DNA of 54,947 nt, taken from assembly GCA_017456585.1 (NCBI GenBank), contig JAFTJD010000022.1, positions 1-54,947 of the forward strand, given 5' to 3'. This DNA comes from Lachnospiraceae bacterium. GTDB taxonomy: Bacteria; Bacillota; Clostridia; Lachnospirales; Lachnospiraceae. The position numbers and the translations under genes are program-made. Below are positions 34,934 to 43,612 of the stretch, piece after piece. Under the pieces are notes generated by a model. The model was not told where the DNA came from, searched no databases, and saw only the letters and a program-made list of their open reading frames with translations. Position 1 is the stretch's first letter. Each line of letters opens with the position of its first letter.

Positions 34934-36511
34934 GTGGAGGTAATGAAGAGAAAAATGTGTGCAACCTATGATATGGGTAAGGTTGTAACACAGATTACCC
35001 CGGAAGATGACTTTAATGTGCCGGATGTTAAACCGGATATAGCAAAGATTTTAAAAAGTACAGGAGAGGTACAGCTTGATTCACAACAGACAATGGATGG
35101 TAAGCTTCTTTTTAGCGGTAAGCTTCTGTTTAAGGTGTTGTATGTGACTGGGCAGAAGGAGAATTCACTTGCCTGCATGAAGGGAGAGATTCCGTTCTCT
35201 GAAAGTTTGTTTCTGCCGGAAGGGGTAGGGGCTGATGCCGAAATACATATTGATACTCAGATAGAAGATTTGTCGGTTGGAATGATAAATTCACGAAAGC
35301 TTAGCGTGAACAGTATTATTACAGTGATTGCTAATATTCTTAGTAGTAATGGTGAAGAAGCGGTTGTAGGAATAGCTTTTGACAATGATGTTCAATACAT
35401 GACCAGACAAACATCATTTGTGACTCTGGCGGATACGCATAAGGACATATTTAGAATAAAAGATGAGATAGTACTTCCTTCTAATAAACCTAATATAGCG
35501 GAGCTTCTGTGGAGTGAGTGGCAACCGGGAACGGTTGATTGCAGACCGATGGAGGGACGCCTTGGTATAAGAGGTGAACTAAAGCTTTTTATTATTTATA
35601 TTGCCGGAGATGAAAGCGGAAGCCTTCAGTGGAGTGAACATATGATGCCATTTGCAGGTGAGATACCGATTAGCGAATGTAATGAGGCATTATATCCTTA
35701 TGTAAGATGTCGTCCCGTGCATAGAGAGATTGAAGTTAAGGCTGATGATGACGGCGAACAGAGAATTATGGTAATAGATGAAGCTGTTGAGCTTGACATA
35801 ATCTTGTACGAGGAAAATGAAAGAGAGTTAGTAAGTGATGTGTATTCGTCAATGGTTGATATGGAACCGGAGCAAAGAGACGTTAAGTGCCTGGAACTTC
35901 TTGGTAAAAACAGCTCCAGATGCAGGGTTTCCGAAAAGGTACATATCAATGATGCCAATCCTCAGATTTTGCAAATATGCAGCAGTAATTCAAATGTTAA
36001 AATCGATAGTACGGCAATCGTTGAAGATGGTATACTTGTTGAAGGTGTTGTAGAGGCAACGATGCTATATATTGCGCTTGATGATAAGCAGCCCTTCTAC
36101 GAGACTATAGGGGTGATACCATTTTCTCATAAGATAGAGGTTCCGGGTATTGATGATACATGCGTATATAATGTGCTCGGAAGCACGGAGCAGCTTAGTG
36201 TGATTATGCTAAGCAGTGAAGATGTAGAATGCAAAATATCCATCGTGCTGGAGGCTATCGTTTTTAGAACAAAGAACGAAAATATAATTGTAGATATCAG
36301 GGAAAAGCCATACGACACTGAAAAAATCGCAGCTATGCCCGGAATCGTTGGATATGTGGTGCAACCCGGAGACACCTTGTGGAAAATAGCAAAGAAATTC
36401 TACACAACTGTGGAGAGTATAAAGGAAATAAACGGGCTTACGGATGATATGCTAAAGGTCGGCGATAAGCTTGTAATTATGAAAAAGGTTGCCGGTAAAG
36501 ATGTAATCTAG
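34934..36511 (+). CDS. sipL: SipL-like spore coat morphogenesis protein (DUF3794 + LysM)
   Basis: A 525-residue protein with repeated DUF3794 (SPOCS) units over about residues 1-450 (for example DDFNVPDVKPDIAKIL near 24-39) and a C-terminal LysM domain (about 475-520: YVVQPGDTLWKIAKKFYT ... LKVGDKLVIMKK). This is the architecture of clostridial SipL, which binds the SpoIVA ATPase and anchors coat assembly around the forespore. The GTG start is set by GGGAGG eight bases upstream; an ATG nine bases later lacks a usable site. The sigma-E-like promoter fits mother-cell expression. A general cell-envelope LysM protein is the alternative. A strong terminator follows. Confidence 0.8.
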   Translation: MEVMKRKMCATYDMGKVVTQITPEDDFNVPDVKPDIAKILKSTGEVQLDSQQTMDGKLLFSGKLLFKVLYVTGQKENSLACMKGEIPFSESLFLPEGVGADAEIHIDTQIEDLSVGMINSRKLSVNSIITVIANILSSNGEEAVVGIAFDNDVQYMTRQTSFVTLADTHKDIFRIKDEIVLPSNKPNIAELLWSEWQPGTVDCRPMEGRLGIRGELKLFIIYIAGDESGSLQWSEHMMPFAGEIPISECNEALYPYVRCRPVHREIEVKADDDGEQRIMVIDEAVELDIILYEENERELVSDVYSSMVDMEPEQRDVKCLELLGKNSSRCRVSEKVHINDANPQILQICSSNSNVKIDSTAIVEDGILVEGVVEATMLYIALDDKQPFYETIGVIPFSHKIEVPGIDDTCVYNVLGSTEQLSVIMLSSEDVECKISIVLEAIVFRTKNENIIVDIREKPYDTEKIAAMPGIVGYVVQPGDTLWKIAKKFYTTVESIKEINGLTDDMLKVGDKLVIMKKVAGKDVI

Positions 36512-36517
36512 GTATAG

Positions 36518-36554
36518 GAACTGTCGTAGATTTTCGCGACAGTTCTTATTTTTT
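36518..36554 (+). terminator. Rho-independent terminator after the sipL-like gene
   Basis: Perfect 9-bp stem GAACTGTCG / CGACAGTTC with a 10-nt loop, followed by TTATTTTTTA, beginning 7 bp after the stop codon. Confidence 0.88.
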
Positions 36555-36625
36555 ACTATTGTAAGAAACTCGTTGATTTGTTATCATGTTACTAGAACAT
36601 TTAGGTAAGATGGGGAGGTGGCTGC

Positions 36626-38491
36626 TTGTTTATTATAGAAGAGGAGCTTAAGAAGCTTCCGGCTAAACCGGGCGTATATATAATGCACGACGAAAAAGAC
36701 GAGATAATATATGTAGGTAAAGCTATAAGTCTTAAGAATAGAGTAAGGCAATATTTTCAAAGCAGCAGAAACAAATCTTCCAAGATTATACAGATGGTTT
36801 CGAAGATTCGCCGTTTTGAATATATTATAACAGATTCGGAGCTTGAAGCACTTGTGCTTGAATGTAATCTTATAAAAGAGCATCGTCCAAGATACAATAC
36901 CATGTTAAAGGATGATAAGAGCTATCCGTATATTAAGGTTACAGTTAGCGAACAGTTTCCTAGAGTACTTATGAGCCGTAATATGAAGAAGGATAAATCC
37001 AAATACTTTGGACCTTATACTAATCTTACGGCGGTTAAAGATACTCTGGAGCTGGTGCATAAGCTTTTTAAAATACGAACCTGTAACCGTAATCTGCCAA
37101 GAGACATAGGGAAGGACAGGGCGTGTCTTAATTATCATATAAAGCAATGCAGTGCACCCTGTCAGGGATGTATCAGCAGGGAAGAATATATGGAATCTGT
37201 AAGGAAGGTTATGGATCTTCTTAACGGAAAATATGATGATATAATTAAGAACCTGGAGAGCTCCATGTATGAAGCGTCGGAGAAGATGGACTTTGAAACG
37301 GCGGCAGAATACAGGGACTTGATGAACAGCGTTAAGCATATTGCGGAGAAACAGAAGATTACGTCCGATGAAGATGAGGACAGAGATGTTATTGCGATGG
37401 CATCAGACGGAGAGGATGCGGTAATACAGGTATTCTTTGTCAGGGGTGGTAAGCTTCTTGGAAGAGAACACTTTCATATGGATGTGGGCTCGGGAGAAGA
37501 ACGACCACAGATTCTGGCAGGCTTTGTTAAACAGTATTATGCAGGAACACCTTTTATTCCTAAGGAATTATTACTTCAATATGAGATAGAGGATGCGGAG
37601 CTTATCGAAGAGTGGTTAACCTCACGAAAAGGACAGAAGGTGTATCTCAAGGTTCCTAAGAAGGGACAGAAAGAGAAGCTTGTTGAACTTGCCGAAAAGA
37701 ATGCATCCATAGTTCTTATTCAGGATTCGGAGAAGATTAAGCGTGAAGAGCAGAGAACCAGAGGAGCACTTAAGTATATTGCGGAATTGCTCGAACTTGA
37801 TGATATAAGCAGGGTCGAGGCATTTGATATATCCAATACATCAGGTTTTGAATCGGTAGGTTCAATGGTGGTTTATGAGGATGGTAAACCCAAACGTAAC
37901 GATTATCGTAAGTTTAAGATTAAAAGCGTGGAAGGCCCTGACGATTATGCAAGTATGAAAGAGGTCCTTACGAGAAGATTCATACATGGCATGGATGAAC
38001 AGAAGCTTCTTGAAGAAAAAAATATATCAAAAGAGATGGGAAGCTTTACAAAATTCCCTGATTTGATTATGATGGATGGTGGAAGGGGGCAGGTTAATAT
38101 AGCCCTTGGGGTTCTTGACGAGCTTGGACTTAATATTCCGGTATGCGGAATGGTTAAGGATGATAATCACAGAACCAGAGGCCTTTATTATAACAATGTC
38201 GAGATTCCTATCGACAGACATTCGGAAGGCTTCAAGCTTATAACACGAATACAGGATGAGGCGCATAGGTTTGCGATAACCTTCCACAGGGATTTAAGAA
38301 GTAAGAAGCAGGTGCACTCAATCTTAGATGATATTCCGCAGATAGGCGAAGCACGAAGAAAGGTGCTTATGAAGAATTACAAATCCATTGATGCCATCAA
38401 GGAAGCAAGCATCAGTGAACTTGAACAATTGCCGGGAATGAACGAAAAAGCGGCTACGGAAGTATATAATTTTTTTCACAAAAATAATTAG
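36626..38491 (+). CDS. uvrC: Excinuclease ABC subunit C
   Basis: The dual-incision nuclease subunit of nucleotide excision repair. The N-terminal GIY-YIG domain (about 10-95) reads [20 protein letters not shown] Cys-bearing region follows (about 145-180: RTCNRNL ... QCSAPCQG), then a UVR motif (about 200-235), an RNase H-like C-terminal endonuclease domain (about 385-540, [11 protein letters not shown] ... [12 protein letters not shown]) and tandem helix-hairpin-helix motifs at the end ([18 protein letters not shown]). The length of 621 is normal. The TTG start follows GGGGAGG by seven bases. It leads a long run of housekeeping genes. Confidence 0.97.
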   Translation: MFIIEEELKKLPAKPGVYIMHDEKDEIIYVGKAISLKNRVRQYFQSSRNKSSKIIQMVSKIRRFEYIITDSELEALVLECNLIKEHRPRYNTMLKDDKSYPYIKVTVSEQFPRVLMSRNMKKDKSKYFGPYTNLTAVKDTLELVHKLFKIRTCNRNLPRDIGKDRACLNYHIKQCSAPCQGCISREEYMESVRKVMDLLNGKYDDIIKNLESSMYEASEKMDFETAAEYRDLMNSVKHIAEKQKITSDEDEDRDVIAMASDGEDAVIQVFFVRGGKLLGREHFHMDVGSGEERPQILAGFVKQYYAGTPFIPKELLLQYEIEDAELIEEWLTSRKGQKVYLKVPKKGQKEKLVELAEKNASIVLIQDSEKIKREEQRTRGALKYIAELLELDDISRVEAFDISNTSGFESVGSMVVYEDGKPKRNDYRKFKIKSVEGPDDYASMKEVLTRRFIHGMDEQKLLEEKNISKEMGSFTKFPDLIMMDGGRGQVNIALGVLDELGLNIPVCGMVKDDNHRTRGLYYNNVEIPIDRHSEGFKLITRIQDEAHRFAITFHRDLRSKKQVHSILDDIPQIGEARRKVLMKNYKSIDAIKEASISELEQLPGMNEKAATEVYNFFHKNN

Positions 38492-38509
38492 CGACAAGGA
38501 GAGAAGAAT

Positions 38510-39448
38510 ATGGCAGTAGTTAGAGTATCTGAAATCATTACGAAAATGGACCTTGAAAATCTTACACCTGAGATAGACGTAGAGGCTATTAAGGTTACAG
38601 AGCCGGATATGAACAGACCGGCGCTTCAGCTTACAGGCTTTTATGAGTATTTTGATTCGCACCGTGTGCAGATAATAGGACAGGTAGAGCATACCTATCT
38701 TGAAGCAATGGATAAAGAAGTTAAGATTGAGAGATATAAGCAATTGCTCGCATGTAATATCCCGTGCATTATATTCTGTAGAGGACTCACTCCGGACCCG
38801 GAGCTTCTTGAGCTTGCGAATGAGTATAATGTTCCTGTGCTTAAATCAGAGAAAACGACATCTTCTTTTACTGCGGAGATTATCCGCTGGATGAAGGTTA
38901 AGCTTGCTCCATGCATCTCTATTCACGGAGTTCTGGTAGATGTATATGGTGAAGGCGTTCTTATCACAGGTGAGAGTGGTATTGGTAAGAGTGAAGCAGC
39001 ACTTGAGCTTATAAGCAGAGGACACCGCCTCGTAAGTGATGATGTTGTAGAGATTAGAAAAGTAAGTGATGAGACACTTATCGGAAGTGCACCTGAGGTG
39101 ACTAAATATCTCATTGAACTTAGAGGTATAGGAATAGTTGATGTTAAGACTCTTTTTGGTATTGAAAGTGTTAAGGAGACACAGACCATAGATATGGTTA
39201 TCAGACTTGAAGAGTGGAATAAGGAAAGAGAATATGACAGATTAGGACTTTCAGATGAATATATTGAATATCTTGGTAACAAGGTAGTATGTCATTCAAT
39301 TCCTATCCGTCCGGGTAGAAACCTTGCGATTATTGTTGAATCAGCAGCGGTTAATCACAGACAGAAGAAGATGGGCTATAATGCGACTGAAGAGCTTTAC
39401 AGAAGAGTTCAGGCGAATATGGCAAAGAGAAGAGACGATAACGAATAA
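38510..39448 (+). CDS. hprK: HPr kinase/phosphorylase
   Basis: This bifunctional enzyme phosphorylates HPr/Crh on Ser46 in response to glycolytic intermediates, and dephosphorylates it with inorganic phosphate. It has an N-terminal regulatory domain (1-130) and a C-terminal catalytic domain with Walker A GESGIGKSE (about 154-162), VSDDVVEI (about 177-184), the signature LRGIGIVDVKTLFG (about 204-217) and IPIRPGRNLA (about 264-273). The length of 312 matches the family. The ATG follows ACAAGGAGAG. An HPr-like gene with intact Ser46 lies 3.8 kb downstream in the same run. Confidence 0.96.
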   Translation: MAVVRVSEIITKMDLENLTPEIDVEAIKVTEPDMNRPALQLTGFYEYFDSHRVQIIGQVEHTYLEAMDKEVKIERYKQLLACNIPCIIFCRGLTPDPELLELANEYNVPVLKSEKTTSSFTAEIIRWMKVKLAPCISIHGVLVDVYGEGVLITGESGIGKSEAALELISRGHRLVSDDVVEIRKVSDETLIGSAPEVTKYLIELRGIGIVDVKTLFGIESVKETQTIDMVIRLEEWNKEREYDRLGLSDEYIEYLGNKVVCHSIPIRPGRNLAIIVESAAVNHRQKKMGYNATEELYRRVQANMAKRRDDNE

Positions 39449-39464
39449 AAAGGTGGGAATATAG

Positions 39465-40448
39465 TTGGCTTTGAAGGTTTGTGTCGGAGTAGATGTCGGA
39501 GGGACAAGCATTAAGTTCGGACTATTCACAAATAATCAGGACAGCGGTTTGCAACTTCTTGATAAATGGGAGATTCCGACGAACACAAGTGATGCGGGTT
39601 CTCATATAATTGAAGAGATTGCAAGCTCCATAAAGGCTAAGATTGCCGATAATAAGCTTCTTCCGGAGAACTTAGACGGAATAGGAGTAGGGGTTCCGGG
39701 ACCTGTAGTTGACAGAAGTATAGTAAGGTCGTGTGTTAATCTTGGCTGGGGAATGCTTGATGTGAGGAAAGCATTAAGAGAAGCGCTTGGAGAGACAGGC
39801 GAATTTGCTCATATTAATATTGTTGTCGAAAATGATGCGAATGTTGCGGCACTCGGGGAGTATACTATAGTAAGCACACGAAAAGCCTATCGGAGCCTTG
39901 TTATGATGACCCTTGGAACCGGAGTAGGCGGCGGTATCGTTATTGACGGGCAAATAATGTCAGGAATGAACGGAGCAGCCGGAGAGTTTGGGCATATGCC
40001 TGTGTTATATGATGAAACGGAATACTGTAATTGCGGAAAGAAAGGGTGCCTTGAGCAGATTGCATCTGCAACCGGTATGGTGAGGCTTGCCGGAAGAAGA
40101 GTGCCTAAGGATACGATAGACAGATGGTCGGCTGGAGATTCTAAACAATTGACGGCAAAGGATATTTTTGATGCCATGGCGAACGGAGATTCACAGGCAG
40201 AAGCGGTCGTAGATGAAGCATGCAGCTACATTGCAACAGCCCTTGCCAATATTACCTGCGTAATTAATCCGGAGGTAATAGTAATCGGTGGAGGAGTGTC
40301 CAGGGCAGGAAATGTTCTAATTGACAGAATTAAGAAATATTATAATGAGAAGGCATTTTCAGGATGTAAGGATGTAGAGATTATCCTTGCAGAGCTTTTG
40401 AATGATGCCGGCATCTATGGGGCAGCAACCATGGGTGTGACAGGATAG
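39465..40448 (+). CDS. glcK: ROK-family glucokinase
   Basis: A 327-residue sugar kinase. The ATP phosphate-binding loop is VGVDVGGTSIKFGLF (about 6-20). The ROK signature block ENDANVAALGEY (about 125-136) contains the catalytic Asp. MMTLGTGVGGGIVIDG follows, and the ROK zinc site CNCGKKGCLE (about 187-196) is present. This suits the Gram-positive GlcK type, which phosphorylates glucose at C6. The TTG start follows AAAGGTGGG. Its position next to hprK fits control of glucose metabolism. Specificity for glucose is inferred. Confidence 0.88.
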   Translation: MALKVCVGVDVGGTSIKFGLFTNNQDSGLQLLDKWEIPTNTSDAGSHIIEEIASSIKAKIADNKLLPENLDGIGVGVPGPVVDRSIVRSCVNLGWGMLDVRKALREALGETGEFAHINIVVENDANVAALGEYTIVSTRKAYRSLVMMTLGTGVGGGIVIDGQIMSGMNGAAGEFGHMPVLYDETEYCNCGKKGCLEQIASATGMVRLAGRRVPKDTIDRWSAGDSKQLTAKDIFDAMANGDSQAEAVVDEACSYIATALANITCVINPEVIVIGGGVSRAGNVLIDRIKKYYNEKAFSGCKDVEIILAELLNDAGIYGAATMGVTG

Positions 40449-40477
40449 CAGAAAAGATTTAAGGAGGATATGTCTGC

Positions 40478-41389
40478 ATGGATATCTTTTATCATAAACT
40501 TACAGAGAAACTGGGAGAAGAAGCAGTTCTTAGGGATGAACCGCTTAGCAGGCATACTTCATTCAAAATAGGAGGTCCGGCAAGATACTTTATTGATGTC
40601 TGCGATGCAGAGGACATTAAATATACGGTAAGTTTGTGCCGGGAAATGAATGTGCCGTTTGCTATATTGGGAAACGGAAGTAACCTTCTTGTAAGTGATG
40701 AGGGTTATGATGGAGCTATAATATGTCTGGCAAAGGGTATGCGTGAAGTGAAGGCAGAGGGTGAACGCATATATGCCAAGGCAGGAGCACTTCTTTCGGT
40801 TATAGCGAGAGAGGCACAGAAGAATAGTCTCACAGGCTTTGAGTTCGCCGGAGGAATACCGGGGACGCTGGGTGGAGCAGTTGTTATGAATGCAGGTGCA
40901 TACGGTGGCGAGATGGTACAGGTTATAGAAAGTGTAGATGTGATTACCAAGGATGGGGACTATGTTACACTTAGAAATGAAGAACTCGGATTCGGATACA
41001 GAACTTCGGTTGTGCCTGCTAAAGAATATATAGTAATCGGAGCGACCATTAAGCTTACAAAAGCAGAAGATAAAGAGGCCATAATGGACACCATGAAAGA
41101 ACTTCTGGCTAAGCGTAAGGCCAAACAACCGCTTGAATATCCGAGTGCAGGAAGTACGTTTAAACGTCCTGAAGGATATTTTGCGGCTAAGCTTATTGAA
41201 GATGCAGGGCTTAAAGGCTTCGGGATAGGTGGAGCATATGTATCGGAGAAGCATAGCGGCTTTGTTGTAAACAAGGGGAAAGCTACGGCAAAGGATGTTC
41301 TTATGGTAATTGAACATGTTCAAAAGGAAGTATGGAACCAATTTGAAGTAAAACTTGAACCTGAAGTTAAAATGTTAGGCTTTAATTAG
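40478..41389 (+). CDS. murB: UDP-N-acetylenolpyruvoylglucosamine reductase
   Basis: A flavoprotein that reduces UDP-GlcNAc-enolpyruvate to UDP-MurNAc in peptidoglycan synthesis. The FAD-binding PCMH-type domain is visible with RHTSFKIGGPARYF (about 25-38), LGNGSNLLVSDEGYDG (about 66-81) and FAGGIPGTLGGAVVMNAGAYGGEM (split around 128-151). The catalytic region has the YPSAGSTFKRP motif (about 221-231), and GFVVNKGKAT closes the substrate domain. The length of 303 fits type II MurB enzymes. ATG after AAGGAGG. Confidence 0.96.
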   Translation: MDIFYHKLTEKLGEEAVLRDEPLSRHTSFKIGGPARYFIDVCDAEDIKYTVSLCREMNVPFAILGNGSNLLVSDEGYDGAIICLAKGMREVKAEGERIYAKAGALLSVIAREAQKNSLTGFEFAGGIPGTLGGAVVMNAGAYGGEMVQVIESVDVITKDGDYVTLRNEELGFGYRTSVVPAKEYIVIGATIKLTKAEDKEAIMDTMKELLAKRKAKQPLEYPSAGSTFKRPEGYFAAKLIEDAGLKGFGIGGAYVSEKHSGFVVNKGKATAKDVLMVIEHVQKEVWNQFEVKLEPEVKMLGFN

Positions 41390-41420
41390 ATAATATACTT
41401 TATTTAAACGGAGGCAAAAA

Positions 41421-42299
41421 ATGCATTTTGTAATTGTAACGGGTATGTCAGGAGCGGGAAAAAGTACTACACTTAAAATGTTGGAGGATGCAGGTTATTT
41501 CTGCGTTGACAATCTGCCTATAGCACTTATCGGCAAATTCGCAGAGCTTACAAGGCAACCTAATGAGAATATAACAAAGGTCGCTATCGGAATAGACATA
41601 AGAAGCGGTAATTCCCTGGAGAGCTTCGAGGGTACGCTTGAAGAGCTGGCGGCTAAGCATTTTGAATATGATATAGTATTTTTGGATGCATCGGATGATA
41701 TTCTTATTAAGCGTTTTAAAGAGACCAGAAGAAACCATCCGTTATCACCGACCGGTCGTGTTGAGAAAGGTATAGAGGAAGAGCGTGCAAAGCTGGAGTT
41801 TCTTAAGAAACAGGCTGATATCATTCTTGACACTACCAATTTGCTTACAAGAGAGCTTAAGCAGGAACTCGAAAAGATAGTGATAAAAGACGGACAGTTC
41901 AGTAATATGATGGTAACCTTGCTTACATTTGGATATAAGTACGGAATACCGAATGATGCTGACCTTGTATTTGATGTGCGTTTTTTACCTAATCCATATT
42001 ATGTTGAAGGACTTAAGAGCCTTACCGGTAACGATAAAGAGGTTCGTGATTATGTAATGGGCTTCGAAGTATCCAAGATTTTCCTTGATAAAATGGAAGA
42101 TATGTTAAAGTTTTTGATTCCTAATTATATTCTGGAGGGTAAAAACCAGCTTGTAATCTGTATAGGATGTACAGGCGGAAAGCACCGTTCAGTTACCCTT
42201 GCGAATGAAATTTATAAAAATTTCTTGAATAATGAGCTCGGATATGGTATAAAGGTGGAGCACCGAGATATTGAACGTGGTCGCCAAGGAAAGAAATAG
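41421..42299 (+). CDS. rapZ: RNase adapter RapZ / YvcJ nucleotide-binding protein
   Basis: A 292-residue P-loop protein with Walker A GMSGAGKST (about 8-16), the family's DAGYFCVDNLP (about 24-34), DIRSGN (about 59-64), a Walker B-like region and the C-terminal phosphate-binding block IGCTGGKHRSV (about 247-257). In E. coli RapZ controls GlmS synthesis through RNase E; in B. subtilis YvcJ binds and hydrolyses nucleotides and affects competence. It lies between murB and whiA. The yvcK gene, usually found between yvcJ and whiA in Bacilli, is absent. ATG after GGAGGCAAAA. Confidence 0.95.
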   Translation: MHFVIVTGMSGAGKSTTLKMLEDAGYFCVDNLPIALIGKFAELTRQPNENITKVAIGIDIRSGNSLESFEGTLEELAAKHFEYDIVFLDASDDILIKRFKETRRNHPLSPTGRVEKGIEEERAKLEFLKKQADIILDTTNLLTRELKQELEKIVIKDGQFSNMMVTLLTFGYKYGIPNDADLVFDVRFLPNPYYVEGLKSLTGNDKEVRDYVMGFEVSKIFLDKMEDMLKFLIPNYILEGKNQLVICIGCTGGKHRSVTLANEIYKNFLNNELGYGIKVEHRDIERGRQGKK

Positions 42300-42312
42300 T
42301 GTGGTGAAATAA

Positions 42313-43281
42313 ATGTCATTTACGAGCGATATAAAGGAAGAATTATCCAAACACATAAGTACTGCAAGGCATTGCCGAATAGCAGAATTAGCGGCCATTA
42401 TCAGTCTTTGCGGTCGAATTCTTATATCTGCCAGTGACAAATATTGCATTAAAATCCAAACGGAAAATTTGGCAGTTGCAAGAAAGTACTTTACATTATT
42501 GAAAAAAACATTTAATATAAATACTGGTGTCTTAATTCGACAAAATATGTCTCTTGAGAACAGAAGACTTTATGTTATATCTATAGAGAACCATGAGGAT
42601 TCTCTTAAGGTTCTTCAAGCGACTAAGCTTCTTAATGATAATAATGAGATTGAAGAGAATCTTTCAGTTACGGATAATGTTATTATCTGGCAGCCATGTT
42701 GTCAGCGAGCCTTCCTAAGAGGAGCTTTTATGAGCTCCGGTGCGATAAGCGATCCTGAGAAAGGATATCATTTTGAGATTGCCTGTGCGACGGAGCCTAA
42801 GGCTGAACAGATACAGTCCATTATGAAAGGCTTTGATATCGATGCCAGAATTATCAAGCGTAAAAAATATTTTGTTGTATATATTAAAGAAGGGGCTCAG
42901 ATTGTTGATGTCCTGAATATAATGGAGGCACATGTAGCACTTATGGAATTTGAGAATATTCGTATTCTTAAAGAAATCCGTGAGAATGTTAACCGTAAAT
43001 TCAACTGTGAGACAGCCAATATCAACAAGACAGTCTCTGCTGCAGTTAAGCAGACGGCAGATATTGAGTATATCAGGGATACGGTTGGCCTTGAAAGTCT
43101 GGCAGACGGACTTGAGGACATAGCAAGATTAAGACTTGAACGTCCGGAGGCTACTCTCATGGAATTAGGGATGTCTCTAAATCCGCCGGTCGGGAAATCC
43201 GGTGTGAATCATAGATTGCGAAAGCTTAGCAGTATCGCAGATGCACTTAGAGAAGAGAGAGGAGAAAAAAATGATAACTAA
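42313..43281 (+). CDS. whiA: DNA-binding protein WhiA
   Basis: A 322-residue protein with an N-terminal LAGLIDADG-like domain (about 1-210; catalytic residues not kept, as usual in WhiA) and a C-terminal helix-turn-helix domain (about 220-310, with SLADGLEDIARLRLERPEATL and GKSGVNHRLRKL). WhiA is a regulator of sporulation in Streptomyces and affects cell division and chromosome segregation in Bacillus. It follows rapZ by 13 bp, and its end overlaps the start of the HPr-like gene by 11 bp. Confidence 0.95.
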   Translation: MSFTSDIKEELSKHISTARHCRIAELAAIISLCGRILISASDKYCIKIQTENLAVARKYFTLLKKTFNINTGVLIRQNMSLENRRLYVISIENHEDSLKVLQATKLLNDNNEIEENLSVTDNVIIWQPCCQRAFLRGAFMSSGAISDPEKGYHFEIACATEPKAEQIQSIMKGFDIDARIIKRKKYFVVYIKEGAQIVDVLNIMEAHVALMEFENIRILKEIRENVNRKFNCETANINKTVSAAVKQTADIEYIRDTVGLESLADGLEDIARLRLERPEATLMELGMSLNPPVGKSGVNHRLRKLSSIADALREERGEKNDN

Positions 43282-43528
43282 GAAGATAACAATTGCTATC
43301 CCTACGGGACTTGAAGCAAGACCGGTTGCATTGTTTGTTCAGGTTGCCAGCCAGTATGATAGCAGCATTTACGTTGAGAGCGATAACAAGAAAGTAAATG
43401 CAAAGAGTATTATGGGAATGATGACATTAGGACTTAATACAGGTGAAGAGGTTGTTATTACAGCCAACGGTTCAGATGAGGAGTCTGCAATCGAGAATAT
43501 TGAGAAGTACCTTAGTGAGGTATGCTAG
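43271..43528 (+). CDS. Crh-like HPr paralogue lacking the active-site histidine
   Basis: An 85-residue HPr-fold protein. The family motif usually read as GLHARP is GLEARP here: codon 15 is GAA (43313-43315), so His15, which accepts phosphate from PEP through enzyme I, is replaced by Glu. The Ser46 region (NAKSIMGMMTLGL) is intact, so HPr kinase could still modify it. In B. subtilis the paralogue Crh has Gln at position 15 and works only in catabolite repression. The start at 43271 overlaps whiA and follows AGAGAGGAG. A role as a regulator and not a sugar phosphocarrier is inferred. A true HPr should be encoded elsewhere if a PTS is present. Confidence 0.9.
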   Translation: MITKKITIAIPTGLEARPVALFVQVASQYDSSIYVESDNKKVNAKSIMGMMTLGLNTGEEVVITANGSDEESAIENIEKYLSEVC

Positions 43529-43553
43529 TTAGGATAGGGATAATATTTGTGGG

Positions 43554-43591
43554 ACAAGAGAGGTAAGCTGTGTAAGTTTATCTCTTTTTTC
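43554..43591 (+). terminator. Weak possible terminator between the HPr-like gene and dnaE
   Basis: AGAGAGGTAA can pair with TTTATCTCT around a two-base bulge (about 8 pairs), followed by TTTTTT. The stem is weak, so partial read-through to dnaE is likely. Confidence 0.35.
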
Positions 43592-43612
43592 AAAAGAATG
43601 GGAGGAAAAAAG

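Noticed and set aside
40559..41341. Long minus-strand reading frame opposite murB (260 codons)
   Set aside because: It is a shadow of murB: low-complexity Cys/Tyr/Ser-rich translation, no ribosome binding site, and the murB motifs are complete on the other strand.
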